From the NCBI RefSeq assembly GCF_028389875.1, contig NC_084687.1, positions 2,072,611 to 2,136,610 on the forward strand: 64,000 bases of DNA. The letters run 5' to 3'. Within the stretch, counting starts at the first letter, position 1. Each line of letters opens with the position of its first letter. Below, in pieces: positions 23,075 to 37,004 of the stretch. Below the pieces are notes generated by a model. The model saw nothing but the letters and a program-made list of their open reading frames with translations. It was not told the DNA's origin and did not search any database. The stretch is from Rhea pennata (lineage: Eukaryota; Chordata; Aves; Rheiformes; Rheidae). Made by a program: the position numbers and the translations under genes.

Positions 23075-23880
23075 ACGGAGTGATAGGGGTGTTGGTGGAA
23101 GAGGCCTCTAGAGGTCTCCAGTCCAGCCTCCAACTCAGGGCAGGACTGTCCCCAGCACCAGATTGAGGCAGCTATGGCATTGTTGTCTAATGAGTCTTAA
23201 AATCTCTTCAAGGTCAGAGATTTCTCCTGACCTTCCCAGGCCTGAACCACCTTTGTGGGGAGCACACTTTTCCTCATGCCCATTCTGAACCCCATGAGGT
23301 GCAACTTGTGGCTGTTGCCCCTTGTTATGTCATCAGGCACCAACAAGTTGTGTTTGGCTCTGACATCTTTGTGACTTCCTCTTCGGTAGCTGCAGGCTGC
23401 TATTAGAACCTCCTTAGCATCTTCTCGGCCACACTAAACCAGCCTAGCTCTTTCAGCCTCCTCTTGGAGGACCTTGTATGTTAAGTGCTCCACCTTTCAT
23501 GTCCTCTGCTTGTCCCACTCTTGTTTCTCTGCATCCCTCCTCAACTGGGGACCCCAAAGGTGGACACATTACTCCAAGTGCAGCACAGAGTAAAGGGATA
23601 AAAAACTTCCCTTGCTCTGCTGGCCATGCTTCTTCTGACTCAGTCTATGCAGTTTGTTTTATGATGAGTGCACACTGTTGGCTCACAATCAACTTTGCAT
23701 TCACTATAATCTCAGATTTCTTTACTTAAGAACCTCAGGTCTTATTCTAGGCTGCTGGTTCCCAGCCTGGACTGATGTATGGGATCATTCTACCCCAGCT
23801 GCAGGACACTGCATTCTCTTTGTAAACTTCTGGAGGTTTATGTTGGCCCAGCTGTCAAGTTTATCAAGACACTGAGGCAA
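23075..23880 (-). mobile_element. diverged CR1 LINE, sense on minus strand
   Basis: From right to left the sequence tracks CR1 in reverse complement. It has GGCCCAGCTGTCAAGTTTATC near 23845-23865, the block CAGCTGCAGGACACTGCA near 23797-23814, CACATTACTCCAAGTGCAGC near 23564-23583, and the 3' region with GAGGCCTCTAGAGGTCTCCAG near 23100-23120. Many indels and no open frame show an older subfamily than the copy at 21563-22071. Confidence 0.8.
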
Positions 23881-24640
23881 ACACAGCCTACACACCTCTA
23901 CTTTCTTCCTCATGCATTACCAAGTGAGGATGATAACACATGGCACTGTAGCAGGCAAAGAGAAGATCAGCTGAAAGACTCAAGTCAGTGCAGTTGCATC
24001 TGCTTCTCCTAAGATCTTCAGGCTTTACTTCGCATCCCACCCTGTGTTCATCTGCAGAGGAAAGTTTTTCTGTAGTAGAAGAAACAAGTTTCTAAGCAGC
24101 ACATAGTATCTGTGGACACTCAACTATGTGATTCAAAACAGTTCTGAGTGGGGGGAAGAGTTGGGGATGGGACAGGAGGACATTCCCCTTGGATACATAG
24201 GGATTCCTCTTTGCAGAAGAGCTCCACAGGACTCTGAGGCTTCACATCCATTTGGGATGGATGTTAGGGTTGGGGACTACAAGCTTGAACCCCAGTGAGA
24301 AGGAAAATAGGATGGTGCTAATGAATGGCAACGAAGACAGAAAGAAGCAGCACAACATTGCAGAGGATGTGAACACTAAGAAGTCTCAGGAGAGGCCTCA
24401 CAGAAAGGCTCATAGCTCTCCTCAAGACAGAGTCTTAGGGATCCAAAAGCAGTGAAAGGAAAGGCATAAGTAAAAGATCAGGCTCATTAGTAAGAGTCTA
24501 ATGGAAACTTGGGATTCTGGGCTCAGATCCGGACAGCAACTGTGAGAAATGCAAGCTGGGTGTAGCCATACAAATGCAAGAGCAGATATTCTTCCAGTCT
24601 CTCTTCCTATATCCTAAACTCAAAATCCAAGCAGAGTACA
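23881..24640. other. intergenic DNA, nothing recognised
   Basis: Non-coding, with no repeat family that I can name. Confidence 0.4.
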
Positions 24641-25400
24641 AACAATATGCGGAAGGTCCAATTGTTATTCAGAGGAACCTTGACAGACTAGAGGAATGGG
24701 CTGACAGAAATCTCTTGAAGTTCAATGAAGGCAAGTGCAATGTTTTGAACCTGGGTCAGAAAAACCCCAGAGAGTGGGACTGGCTGAAGGCTGACTGGCT
24801 AGAAAGCATCTTTGAAGAAAAGGACCTGGTTGAACAGGAGTAGGCCATTGCAGCAAAGAAGGCCAGCATCACCTTCGACTGCATCAGCCAGAGCACAGCC
24901 AGCAGGCTGAGAGAAGTGATTCTTCTGCTCCTTTTGTGAGACTGCCTCTGGAGTACTATATCTAGTTTTGGGCTACCCAGTACAAAAAGAAAGACATGAA
25001 CATATCTGAGTGAGTATAGCAGAGAGCTACCAAATAGGATGCCAATTAGGACGTTAGAGCCCACAAGCTAGAGAGAGGATGAAGGAGCAGAGTTTGTTCA
25101 GCCTAGAGAAGAGAGGACTCAGGGGGACTGAACTTCCAGCCTTCAGCTATCTAGAATGGCTTAAAAAGAAGGCAGAGCCAAACACCTATCAAGTGCACAG
25201 TGATAGGACAAGAAACCACAGACACTAGGTTCAAAGGGACAGTTGCAGCTAGATAGTAAGAAAAAAATTTTCCCTTGAGGGTGGTCAAACACTGGAGCAG
25301 CAGCCTAGAGATGTCGTGGAAGGAATCTCCATTCTTGGAGAATCAAAATGTTACCATAAGGCGCAACGCAACCTTGAAGCTGGATCTTCCCTGACCTAGA
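24641..25400 (+). mobile_element. diverged CR1 LINE, sense on plus strand
   Basis: The stretch VIQRNLDRLEEWADRNLLKF then NEGKCNVLNLGQKN matches the C-terminal part of CR1 ORF2. It is followed by the GTTCAGCCTAGAGAAGAGAGG block (25097-25117) and by the GTGGTCAAACACTGGAGCAG block near 25281-25300. Frames are broken many times. It faces the preceding minus-strand CR1. Confidence 0.82.
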
Positions 25401-26139
25401 GGTTTGACTCAGAATGTAGAAAATCTAGCAAAAAGGACAAAGTAAAGGATAAGAGCAGAAGGATGGAGAGGAAGGAAAAGAAAACACTGAAGTTAATGAG
25501 AACTGTCAAAATAGTAATTATAGCAAGCAGGAGGACTGTGCTAATTTTGTCTGTGAACATGAGATAGTCAGATGAAGTATCTGTGTGCAAATACTAGGGC
25601 AAAAATGAAGGAACATGATCTGCTGAAAAACGTGGAAGTGGATATCAAGGGCTAAATGGGGAAAGCAATCACAAATACAATAGAGATCCTGAAATAAAGG
25701 AAATACAGATCAAGGTGAAGATGGAATGACAGTGCATAACAGCAAAAGCATGAATGTAAAGAAGAAAAAGGGCCAGAACTGCAGAGAAGGGAACCTGTGT
25801 GAGTAAAAAGTCTTCTGGGCAAATCACCCCCCATAGGACAGGCTGCCAGGGCGCAGTGTCCAAATCTCAGCATGCAGGAGTCAGGGGTTTAGGATTCCTG
25901 GCAACAGGTCTCTTCTAATGGTTTTGCTTGCCATTAAGTCTGTCAATAAGTCTATGAAGAATTGCTGACATACTGCAGTCTGATATCAGTTATTATTAAT
26001 AACTGGGAAGTCGTAGGTTATTAAAGAAGTTAAATTAGTGCATGCTCAGAAAGGATACAAGTTGCTTTCATCTGCCTTCACTGAGGAAGAGGCCTAGAGT
26101 GAACAGTTTTCTTTGACCTTGTGTAGGTGGTATAAAAAT
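25401..26139. other. intergenic DNA, nothing recognised
   Basis: AG-rich, non-coding, with no recognised family. It may be the ruined flank of the adjacent CR1. Confidence 0.4.
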
Positions 26140-26720
26140 GCCACTCTCTTAGAGGGAAGGTCTAAGAACATCTTTGTATGACAAGGGAGTTCCACACTCT
26201 AATTACATCCTTAGCCACCTTTTTTTCTTACATTAGAACTTGTATCCTGTTAGCTCCCATTGGCTTTCCTGTGGTTCTCTGACTGGAAAAATAAATGATC
26301 AATCATTCTTCCTTAACCTTCCCACTCTGGTTATGATTCATAGATATTTGCCGCAACTCGCACTGTGTCTTTCTATTCTAAAAAATCTCTGTTTAGCCAT
26401 TCTGTGGATGGGTGACATTTGACTTTCCTTGTTACTCCTCTCTGAACTTCTGTAATTCAGCTTTATATCCTTTTGAAGAAGATGCAACAGAAGACAGAAC
26501 TACATACTGCACCCAAGATGCAGGCACACTCCCCTGGAAACACCAGGGATTTCTGTAGAAGCACTATGATGATTTCTGTTTTTTCTACATTCCTAACAGA
26601 TCTGAATATTCTTTTTTTGGTTTTACTTTTTTAAAATACTGAACACTAGATGATGCTTTCATGGAACAAATCCTCAAGTTTTTGTTATGGTACCAATCAG
26701 TTTTAAACAAAAACTAGAAT
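26140..26720 (-). mobile_element. old CR1/L3-type LINE, sense on minus strand
   Basis: The string CTCTCTGAACTTCTGTAATTC, then AGAACTACATACTGCACCCA and AGATGCAGGCACAC, corresponds to the reverse complement of the CR1/L3 'contributing-carrier' segment. Further right, GATGCTTTCATGGAACAA is another CR1 landmark. It is heavily diverged and the ends are approximate. Confidence 0.6.
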
Positions 26721-27434
26721 TGCTGATTTCCATCTACCTGGTCCTTGAAATCTGTTAGTTTCATTTCATCTACATATTCTATAAACTTTCGAGATGTCAT
26801 TTTGAGACAGACACCAACGGAGACACTAAAAAATGAAAAATTCAAGTGTAGGAACCTCTAAACTGAACAAAGATGTAAACAAAGTAATTTTGTTTTTCTA
26901 CTATGACCTGAACTTTGTGGTATACTCCCTTCACACCTTGATTGTCTACAGGTTCTCCATCAGGCTTCTTGAGTCTGATGAGTTTGAAAAATGATTAGGT
27001 TTTATCCCTTTTCCAAGTTGGTATGTTATCAAGATCAAGAAGTGCTGTGGTCAAGTAAGAACTGGCAAATATCTGTCTAGGAAGGAATGTTAAAATAAAC
27101 AGTGAAAGACTCTTCAGGTATTAAACCAAAGAACAAGATGAATGGATGCACTCTGCAATGATGAGAGATCAAAAATGTATGAAGCCTCAGTTTTAAATAA
27201 TAATGATGCCGATCATGACCAGGTCAAAGTTAAGATGACTCTTAAGAATGAAGATATGGAAATGAAGATTACCATAAGAGTAGTGGAAGGAAAACTTCAA
27301 GTGCAAGTCCAGGACGAGCTGGTTAAGTCATTTCTATTGGAGAAATACCAATGCCATCTTTTGATCTCAGCTTCTAAGGCTGCAACCAAAGTACTAGGAA
27401 CACTGCTCTTTGTCCATACTCAAGAACGATTTAC
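26721..27434. other. intergenic DNA with an unexplained 122-codon open frame (27142-27510, plus)
   Basis: A plus-strand frame opens at 27142 and runs 122 codons into the adjoining CR1-like stretch. The product is charged (KVKVKMTLKNEDMEMKITIR) with no domain, signal or membrane segment that I recognise. Codons are AT-rich like the surroundings. Because its 3' end enters CR1-like sequence, it is more likely a decayed LINE frame or chance than a gene. Confidence 0.3.
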
Positions 27435-27745
27435 TCGGATAGGAAAAGGAATGGAGATGGGATTATGGGATGTTCAAGGTAATGGGGAGCTAGCTGTGTT
27501 AAAGGAGTGAAGAAGTTTGGCTTGCTCAGGCTAGCAAAAGAGTGATGAGAAGACAAAACTATTAAATACCTTATGAAGGTAAATATCAAAAAGGAGGACA
27601 AGGTAACAGAAGGAAATAAAGGTAACAAAGGGAAAAAAAATAGATCTTAAAGAGGAAAATCAGGAGGTTTTTAACCATCAGATCTGGCTGTGTCTAGAAT
27701 AGCCTCCTAGCTGGAATAATGAGACAAGAGTGTGTGACAGAGTTG
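27435..27745 (+). mobile_element. very old CR1-like fragment, sense on plus strand
   Basis: The block AGTTTGGCTTGCTCAGGCTAG (27512-27532), the GGAGGTTTTTAACC stretch and TAGAATAGCCTCCTAG are recognisable decayed counterparts of the CR1 3' third. Identity is low and the boundaries are uncertain. Confidence 0.5.
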
Positions 27746-30700
27746 ACATAATTTGTTTATTTTATAATGCGAACTCTGACACAGCTTTCTGCCACTCAAA
27801 TTTAGAGGTCCTTTCTAAGGTCAGGAATGAAGCCTGGGAGGACAAATGGCCAGGAGACATTGAACTTGGAAACCCTTGGCTGCAGTAAATGCCAGCTGGG
27901 AATGACTTGCTGTAAAGTTATTTTGGCAATTTGCTGTTCCTACCCTTGGGCTTTCTCCTTCAACAGCCAAACTACAGTGAACTTTGTGCACTGCATGACA
28001 CGTCACCAATATATCTGTTTAGCAGTAGGACAATGAAGAAAACCTTAAATAAAACAAAGCACTCATTTGCATTAATGAGGGCACATTACACAAGCTTTGG
28101 GTGCTAGCATCATCCCTGCCAGTGAAGCTTTCAGAACAGAAGGTCCCAATTCTTATCTGCTAGTGAGAGCTCTGCATCCTTTTACTAGAAATCCTAGATT
28201 AGTATTTCATCTAGACAGCAATACTGCTTTTGCATCTCTGTCTTCTCTTCTGCCAGTCATATTTATGACTCTTTCATCTTTCAGTGTGTGTGTGCTTGTT
28301 TGTGTACATGTCTGTGTGAGAACATTTTACTGGGACCTGTTGAGTGCTTCAGGGCCTAAGAATCACAACAGTTGTCTCAGGGCTCATGACGCTACTGACT
28401 TGTGACCAAGAATGCGGAAAGCTGTGACCCAGAGGGTATCCAGTCCACCTCCTTCGGCATCCGGCTGACAACTGAGCTGACAGCAGAGCTAATTCTCAAG
28501 CAGGCTGTGTGCAGTGGGCTGAGTCCCCTGCTGCAGAGTATAAATTACACATAGCCAACTTTAACACCTCTTTATATAGTTATGCATAAAAGCTTTCAGT
28601 CCTGGTGACTCTGTAAGTGTTCTGTAGGTCTGCCTGTCCAAACAGGTGTAAATAATAAGGAAACAACTTCCCTGGTGAGAGGAATTTTAGAAGCTGTGAG
28701 GGGAGGTTGCAGTGCAAAGATGACAGTGTGAATATGGCTGTTTGCACTTGCTGACACCCCTGGACACTTGGCTTCAAGGGCAGAAGCTCTTTGCTGCAAA
28801 CGGGTCTTCCTAGCAAAGGTCTGTGCCAAATACAATTTCTACAATAACAATGGCATTTGTATGGTGCTTTTTCGCTTGAGAACATTTTGCTGGATCATAG
28901 GCCCAGCCATGAGTTACACCTCAGATTGTTTTTTGAGGAGGTGGGAAACACAGAACCTTTTCATAACTTGCTTATCATGAGAAATGAGCATTCCTGAGGC
29001 AACTGTTCTAACTACTAGAAAATCCTCGAAGACCTGAGGACAAAACACACAAGACCTAACATGACCTTTCTCTAGTCCACACTCCCTTTCAGAGCTACAG
29101 ATAGGATCCAGAGGTTCTCTCATTAATTTCTCCATGGCTCAAGAGATGCACTGGCAAACTCAGTTGCTAATCAAAGGAAACTCAGCACTAGAAAGGAAAT
29201 TAATCATGGAAACAGTAGCTGGGAAATAAAACTAAATAAAGGGAAGTAAATTATCTTAAATATTCATAAATCAACTTTTCCTCACACTCCAGCATCCCCC
29301 AGAAGTGAAAGGGAGCCTTGATTTGACTAATTTGGATGAACTGGGAAAAGCAGACACAGGATGGGACAGTGAAACCATTGCCCTTTACCCAGCTTTGTCA
29401 GCAGCCTCATCTCCAGCATGCTGCCGTAACTTGGCCATTTGCAGCTGGTTGCCCGTAGGTATGGGCTGTGCCGGTGCCTCATTAGCCTGTGAGTTCCCAG
29501 CACGCATGTTTCTAATGAGATAATCCAGCAGAGCATCTACGCCAGCTAGTGCCAAAATCCACCATTCTTTCACTCTGACTGTTGTTCCTTGTGCACTGTA
29601 CACTGCACGAAGGTGAACTGGCTCATGATCAGGGCACATGACTTTCAGCATGACTACTAGCAGTCCTGAGAAGATGCTATTCCAGCTCTAGGCTTTTTGT
29701 CTCAACTGACATTGCTGTGGCATAGTTTCCAGATCACCTATTACAATAGTGTAAGACTGTGCAACACAATGCTAAAGTTATTTACTTGGCACTATACAGG
29801 AAGAACTGGCCATGGGAAATTATGGTCCCATCACACTCTTTAAGAATATTCCATCAAAAGAGATCTCTGTTACTCTGCACTACAGTCTCTGCAATGCATG
29901 GCTCTCGTGAACCATCAATTACAATGTAAAATTAGCTCTCCTAAACAAGAGTGGCACAGAACAGGCCTGGCAAACTGCCTTTCCTCCCACTTCTCCCTCA
30001 TTAGGGTGCTCTTCTGTTGCTAGATCTTTAATTAGCTTGTCATCAGCAACTTGGTCTGGATTGAATATCCTGCATTCTCCCAAATTAAACCCATAAAAGG
30101 CAGCAAGAGAGTAGGGTGAGAAGACATGTTAAGCAATCAATATCTGTCCCTGACTCCAGGAACAGACTTGCCAGGGGCAGTAGTAAGATTGCTGCTGGCT
30201 TGGTTAAATTGGGTTCATAACAAAGGTAGGCTGAGACCAGCAACCTCATTTCAGACAAACTCACTCTACAGTTAGCACTAGGGAGAAGCAAAACCCAGCC
30301 AAACTGGTAGACTTGAGGGACAAAGTTGTTTACTGAGCCCTTAAAGTGAAGAGCCCAGCAATGGTCAATCCTACCAATTCAACTTGGAACACTGTTAAGG
30401 GAAAGTCTGGTCCACATTTCCTTGCTTTGGCTAATTCAGAAGCCAACACTCGGCCTCACAACACTCTCTCCCCAAATTATGCTGCTGGGCTCTTTTCCCC
30501 ATCTGCCTATCCACTGAGCTCAGCAGATGCTCTGTGGTGCTATTGCAAAATATTGAGCCAATAAATGGAAGGAGGGGAGTGCAGCAAAATACTGGATGGG
30601 GAGGGCATCCCATAAAATACACACACACCTGTTGTCAATCAGCAGCCAAGGCTTATGTCAGCCTGCTACAAATATTTTCCCCTTACACCCCTGTGACCTT

Positions 30701-31414
30701 TTCAGTCATACTTTACGAAGGAGATTGCTCCCATTAAGTGCTACTTGATCCTCTGCTAATGCAGCAGTTATGAAAGGACCACAGTGCTTGTCAATGGGAT
30801 AAACACCTTTGCAGTGGGAGGGGACTGTGCAGAAGGGGCACACTGCTGCTCTTCCCTCTGCTTCCACAGGGCCTTTCCTCTGCCTGCCCACCACCACTGC
30901 TACAGCAACCAATTTTTACACAGAAAAACAGGCCTGGTTAAGCACTGTCTCTGCATCTCCATTGAAAAATGTGTGAAAGGAAGAGGAAAAGAACTGAAAT
31001 GAAGTTGCTTCTTTCCATCTACTCTTTTGCCCCAGCCCTGGCTCTCTAAAGTGTAGCAGAGGGCTCCTGGGTCTTAGAGACCCAACCAACAGAAGTAGCT
31101 GTGGTATCGTTGGCAACTATGGTGGAGGTCACGAAGGGAACAGTGGTGTTTGGGGCCACTCAGGCTTCAGGTTGCCTGAGTCATGGTTGTTCAGGGCATA
31201 AACATCTGCATGGAGACTGAATTCCCTTGCCACCGTCTGCTAGCCCTGAATGGTGTAAGATGGCTCTTCAGCAAACAGGAGATGAGTCTGCAGAGACACT
31301 TAGGTATTATTTGTCTGGGTTTGAAATTAACCCCTTCTGCAAAAGGCATCTACAGTATGGTGTTGTGCTGGTCACTGGTCCCTGTGCAAAGCCTTGAATC
31401 ATGTCTGTGTCATA
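27746..31414. other. intergenic DNA, nothing recognised
   Basis: About 3.7 kb without a supported gene, RNA or repeat family. Only short TG-rich words occur near 28285-28320. Confidence 0.45.
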
Positions 31415-31485
31415 AAACACAGAATCATAGAAGCGGAGGGACATCTGGAGATCTCTAATCCAAGCCATAAATAATCCAAGGCTGT
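31415..31485 (-). mobile_element. short CR1 3'-end fragment, sense on minus strand
   Basis: CACAGAATCATAGAAGCGGA followed by GGGACATCTGGAGATC is the reverse complement of the last bases of CR1. Little more than the 3' end is recognisable. Confidence 0.75.
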
Positions 31486-34400
31486 ACCTGCTAAGGTATT
31501 TTTGACAGGCTAGAGCTGTACCATAGGAACAGACAGAGAAAACTGCAAATGTTTTACAACATCATGGTGCCCTGGATCAGTACAAGCTGGTTATTGCAAA
31601 CACAATAAATCCTGCCACTGGGACACCTTGTAGACCCGGCCACCACTTCGGTGAACTAAATGGCCATCCCTGTATTACCAGTCATAAGTATCTCTAATCC
31701 AGGAAAGAGCCACTGAAATTGGGAAGGGACCATGAAATCTGCCCATCACAGCAAGAGCAGTTTGCCATAGGGTTCTTCTCATTTCTACTGCATTTAAGGC
31801 AGAAAACCTATAGAGATTTTAACGGGCTCTCATGGCATGCTAAAGGCATCATCCAAGGGTTTGGTGGAACCAAATACTGAGTAGCAAACATTCCACTGAG
31901 CAATGACAGGTCACCAGCAGTAGCTTCCCGTGGATGAGATATAGGAAGCAATGGAGTCAACCTCCACCGGCTTGAAATCACCATGGAGAGACTTGAGCCC
32001 ATCAGACATGTGGCTGAGTGGGCTTTTCCACTCAGCTTGCTCTGGGTGTGTGGGAAAGACAAACAACACTATCAGATCACACCCTTAGCAAATACCATGG
32101 TGGGAGGGTGGGGGATGTTAGCCCTTAAGAGAAATTTCATAGCATTGTGACTGACATACAGGTGACCATAACTTGGTACAATTTATTTGGGTAGAAATCC
32201 CTCTTTCCACTCTAACAACATTTTATTTGCTCTGCCTTGAACAACAGGCCCACTGATGCCCTGGAAATGATGATCCGTGACATATGCACAGAGTTCCCAG
32301 TACTGCGCAATGACAACAAGTTTCATCAGCTCAGATAAATATCCCTGCCTTCCCAGTGACAGTCCCTCATGCTTCAGATGGCTCACTTCCTCTACCTGCC
32401 AACTTCTGAAATCTATAAATGGGACCAAGTGGGAGAGAAACAGGGGTTGTACACTGTGACCCACTAGAAATCTGTATGCTAGGGCATACCTTTGGAGGGA
32501 GTTAGCAATAAACAAACAACACAATACTAGAAAGTAGAGGTCTGACTCTGCTAGGTTGGGGCAGTCCGGTGGCTCAGTGATCAGTCTAGAGCTCCCTACA
32601 GAGTGGACTGGCTCTCAGCATTTTTCCAGCTTTCCTTTCTCCTCAGGAACACAGGCCCTTGCTATTCCAACACCGCAGCAAGATTCCACTGGAGATCCCA
32701 TGTTCATGCAGGTGACTATGCTAAGTTGATGGTAAGGCTCAGGAGAAGACAACTGGGATGCCTAACGCAGAGCTCTCTATAGTTAGCAGTAGCCTTTCCA
32801 TCACCACCAGTGAGATTCTGAAGAAGGATACCACTGTTTACCAGTGCTTTCCAATACCTACCACTGGTAGATACCTTCCAGTGCTGTATCAAGCACCTCT
32901 TGGTACAGCAGCCTCCATCCCTCTCTCTCTCTGCATAAAGGCCTGAGCTCCTCTCTGTGATCTGCAAGTCCCAGCAGTGCAGATCATTCATGTTTCCATA
33001 GAAAGGGCAAGTACATTCCTCCACAGACTTCCTTTGCTCCCAGACTTCAGAGGCTGAACTTGCTCTGCCTTACACACCACTTGTTCACTGAGCCCAAAAC
33101 AGTCATTGAGGGAAACATGGGTTTTGACTTACTTCTACTGTTCATGGAACCAACTGCTACTTTGAGCCAGAAGCCCAGAACAACCTAGTGGATACCTCAC
33201 CGATTCAGTGGTGGTGTGCTACATTGGCACACTGGCTGTTCCTCACTGCTTCAACCCTACACTTGAAAAAGTATAGAGCAAGCAGGAGAAAGCAACCACC
33301 ACAGTAGTGCAGAGCTCCCTCTTTGCCTAGGCCCTATTTTGTCTCCCCTTCCAAGCAGAGGAGGTACTCTATGGCTCTTTGACAAGTAGAGATTAACCTG
33401 CTTTCCAATAAGTGTCTAATTGCTGGTAAAAGCTGTTAATTGCCTCGCAGAGTCTTCTGTCAGAAACATTATCCCCTCTTGTCCTGCAAAGACAGGAACA
33501 GAGGACTGTCCTGATCAGTGAGACACAGAGAGGGGAAAAGTGAAATATAATATGAGAGAGAATATCTACGGCAGCAAACAAGGCTAACCCAAAAGATGTA
33601 AGGGAAGCAGGATTCCAGAGAGGAATGCTGGAGGAGGAAAAGCATGGAGTTCTGACAAAGATCCAGGCTCATTTTAAATGGGCCCTGTGGAATTATTTTT
33701 TTTAAGTCTATTTTTAATACAACCTACATGTGTGATGAGAGCACCGCCTGCCACACCACTATCTTATTACCTCCAAAATTAGAAACAAAAGGATTAATTT
33801 AGACAGGATAGACAATTTTCTAACAAAAATGTCACTGCCTTCTGGGGAAGAAGTCTGACCTCAAAAGATCATGTACAGGGAAATCCCACACCTTAGACAA
33901 TCTTCTGTGACTAGGAGACGCCAGAAAAGCAGCAGGGAATACAGCAGTTTGGGTTAATTTCAGCCCAGGCGGGGTGACTGGCAACAATATTATGTGACAG
34001 TAATGTATCACTACAAGTGAATACAAATACATGTACTCCATTACAGCTGATGACAAAAACTGCAGAGATGAGAGTAGATTAGGCCTGCTCTCCTGTTCTC
34101 AGATAATTCTTGGTGTTTGCTATCCTAATATTGGTCAAAGCCACAGCTAAAGTGGATTTCAGCTTTCTGCCCTTCCTCAGCCCTTCACTATGCTATTGTC
34201 ACTCATTTAACCTGGACACAAGCATTTCAGTGTAAAGCAGCCACTGCATATCCTCTTTGTCTCTGCTCACAAACTGGCTTCACAGGAAGTACTGAATGAA
34301 GTTCACAAAACATTAGCACTCCATATAGTCCTCCACATCCCAAGTTCAACATATTTAAAAGACTGATGAGAGCTGCAGAATAAATAGCTTTTCTGTTCCA

Positions 34401-36980
34401 ACACAGTCAGATTGTGTAATCAAAAGGATTAAGTCTGCTTATGCAGGATACAAAGCTGTCCTAGGACCAGACCCAAACTAGAATGATCTCAGACTCTCCG
34501 CTCCATTGCTGTAAGGTAAAGTTCCCTCCTGTCTTCCCTTACAAGCAGATAGAAAGCCTATATATTAAAATGAAACAAACTTCCAAAATCTCTGTCACTA
34601 ATGCAAACCCTGTAAAGGGCTGAGAACAGAACCCAAAGAGAGATTTTTGTTAGTGATGCCTAATGCCCTTGCAGGGAAGGTGAGCAAACAGAAGAAAACA
34701 CTTTCATACAAGGCACAGTGAAATCACAGAACGTAATACTACGTCATAGATGCCAAAAACTTGATCTGAATTTTTTGATTTGAAAAGATGTTTAGAAAAA
34801 TTCATGAAAGAAAAGTTCATCAAGGGGCTACTTTAAAATAAAATGAGCCCTTGGTCTTCAGTTCACGTAGTTCCTAAGATGCAAACCTGGGTCTGTGAGG
34901 TAAACCAGGGAGTGAATCCCTGTACACTAGTCTGGTTCTTACATTCTACCTATGTATCCCTATTTTACAAAGACAGAGGCTAGTCTATTTGACTAGATGA
35001 ACCTCTCGTGACACCATATATGTGTATACATATATGCTTTTATTTTACATGCTTTTATTAAGTGATCGGTACAATATGGGAGCATATGGGGAACACAGAG
35101 CAGAATATGCTATTGCAGGGTTAAGTGGCTTATTACAGCTCCAGAATCCTTAATGTGCAGGTACAGCTTACAAATCCCTTTCCCTGTACTTCAAAGTACC
35201 TCCTTCAATAGCACAGTTCAGAACAAGGTCCCACAGATTTGTTTTCATTGGTAAAATGTCATTATCACTATGTCGATAAAGCATAAAAAGTGTCTTCTTG
35301 GTTAGATGAAATGGCCTTTGATGAATAAAACAACCCTTCCTACTTTTTCTAGATGAGTAATGCATAGAGGGAGCAGCTCAAACTTTCTCTCCAATTAGCG
35401 GTTGAATGAGGGCCCAGATCCCTGAATCTGAGGCTGTGGCTAGGATGCCCAGTAATGTAAGATGTCTTTTGCACAGAAGTACTTCAGGCTCCACAAATTA
35501 TTTGGGCCTGTCTACTCTGGCAAGCCTTCAAGAGTTTCCCACCTGCCTGTCAGTGCTGGCTTTTCTGGCTTAGATTTTAATTCCTCCTTGTAATATAGCA
35601 ATAAAATGCTTATGACCACTTTCTGTCCCTTTTCCAAAAGCTGAAAAACCCACTGACAGTGTGTCCTAGTCCTCCTTCGTGCCGCTGCACAGACGCTCCG
35701 CTACACGGAGCTCTCTTCATCCTTTCCAAAACAGAGCAGCTATTTAGCAGCAGCTTAGCATAGCAGATGAGAAGAAAAATCACATATCCAATTCAGATTC
35801 CAATTGTGTGTGTTAGAGGAGGGCCTGAGACACCCAGTCTAGCACTGCTGCTCCTGAAATAGTACCAAGCAACCTTTCTGAACCAAAGGTTTTTGGCTTT
35901 TTATTGCCTGCAAAGCAGTGATCTCTGGCAGGAAAGTCTTCCTTGACTTCGTAAAGAATAGTTTCCTGCTCTGAAACAGGAGGGATCCCTGACTATCAGC
36001 CCAGCTCAGTACTTCTTAGCTTATAAAACCTTCTCGGTCACTGCATGGGATGAGTTGGGATGACTGCACACCAACAGCAGAGTGACCTCAGAAGGTAAAA
36101 TCAAGCTGTATCAGGTCTGATGCAAATAATGCATTTAAGCCTAAATGTTCCAGTGTCTTGTGCCATCCTACCAAGTACCTTCAAGAAGCTTCTTTATAGG
36201 CGAACCAGACGTCACAGAAAAGAGCGCCAGTTCCAGTGATTTTCCAGTGCTTTACTTCCTTCCTGTGCCAAGTCAGCATGGGACTTATAGAGGAACCTAT
36301 GAGGTTCAGTAATGGATGCAAAGCAACTGAACAGAAGAGGACTTTCACCAGAGGCTACGTCTACTCAGTCCCGTTAATGCGATTACTTCCCCTGCTCCCC
36401 ACCTCACACATCCCTTAGTGGGTGGATAGCACAAGGGCTTGGGGGTATCAAGAGCTCACAGCAGCATGCAGTTATCCCACGCTAATAGTCACCCCATACT
36501 AATGCAGCTAGTGGTACAGCATGAAGGGAAGGACTCGGTCATAACCGAAATGGGCAAAGTCGTTTTGGATTGCCCCTCCTTGGGGAATCAGTAGGGAATC
36601 AACTTCCCAGTGTCTGTTATTCAGCAGGGCACTACCAGTTTTGGCAGTAGAAGAGAGCTTCTACTTCTTCTGAAGTAAATGGCAACAGCTCTTGAATGGC
36701 TTGTGATATGAGTGCCATCTCTGTACGTAGTGCCCTGCACTGCTGTCTTAGAATATGAGAAGTGGCAACGTGTCTGGCCCTGTAAGGATCCCAGCCCCAA
36801 CACCATAAAAAGTACATACCCCTAGCACTTCAGATGACAGGTTCAGAAGATGAGGTTTCTCCTCAAGCGCCCACACGGATCATAATAGGGCTGCATCACC
36901 ATGCAGGCTCCCCAGCTTCAAGAGAGGATCATCTCTTGGAATTCCCTTCCCCTTCCAACAAAGGTCAGCCTTTGTTGTTT
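31486..36980. other. intergenic DNA, nothing recognised apart from a weak tRNA-derived motif
   Basis: No gene is supported. A phrase GTCCGGTGGCTCAGTGATCA near 32565-32584 resembles the 5' end of a tRNA-derived SINE (MIR family), but the body is too diverged to call. Confidence 0.4.
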
Positions 36981-37004
36981 ACTTTGGAAAGCACTCTGAA
37001 CTCA

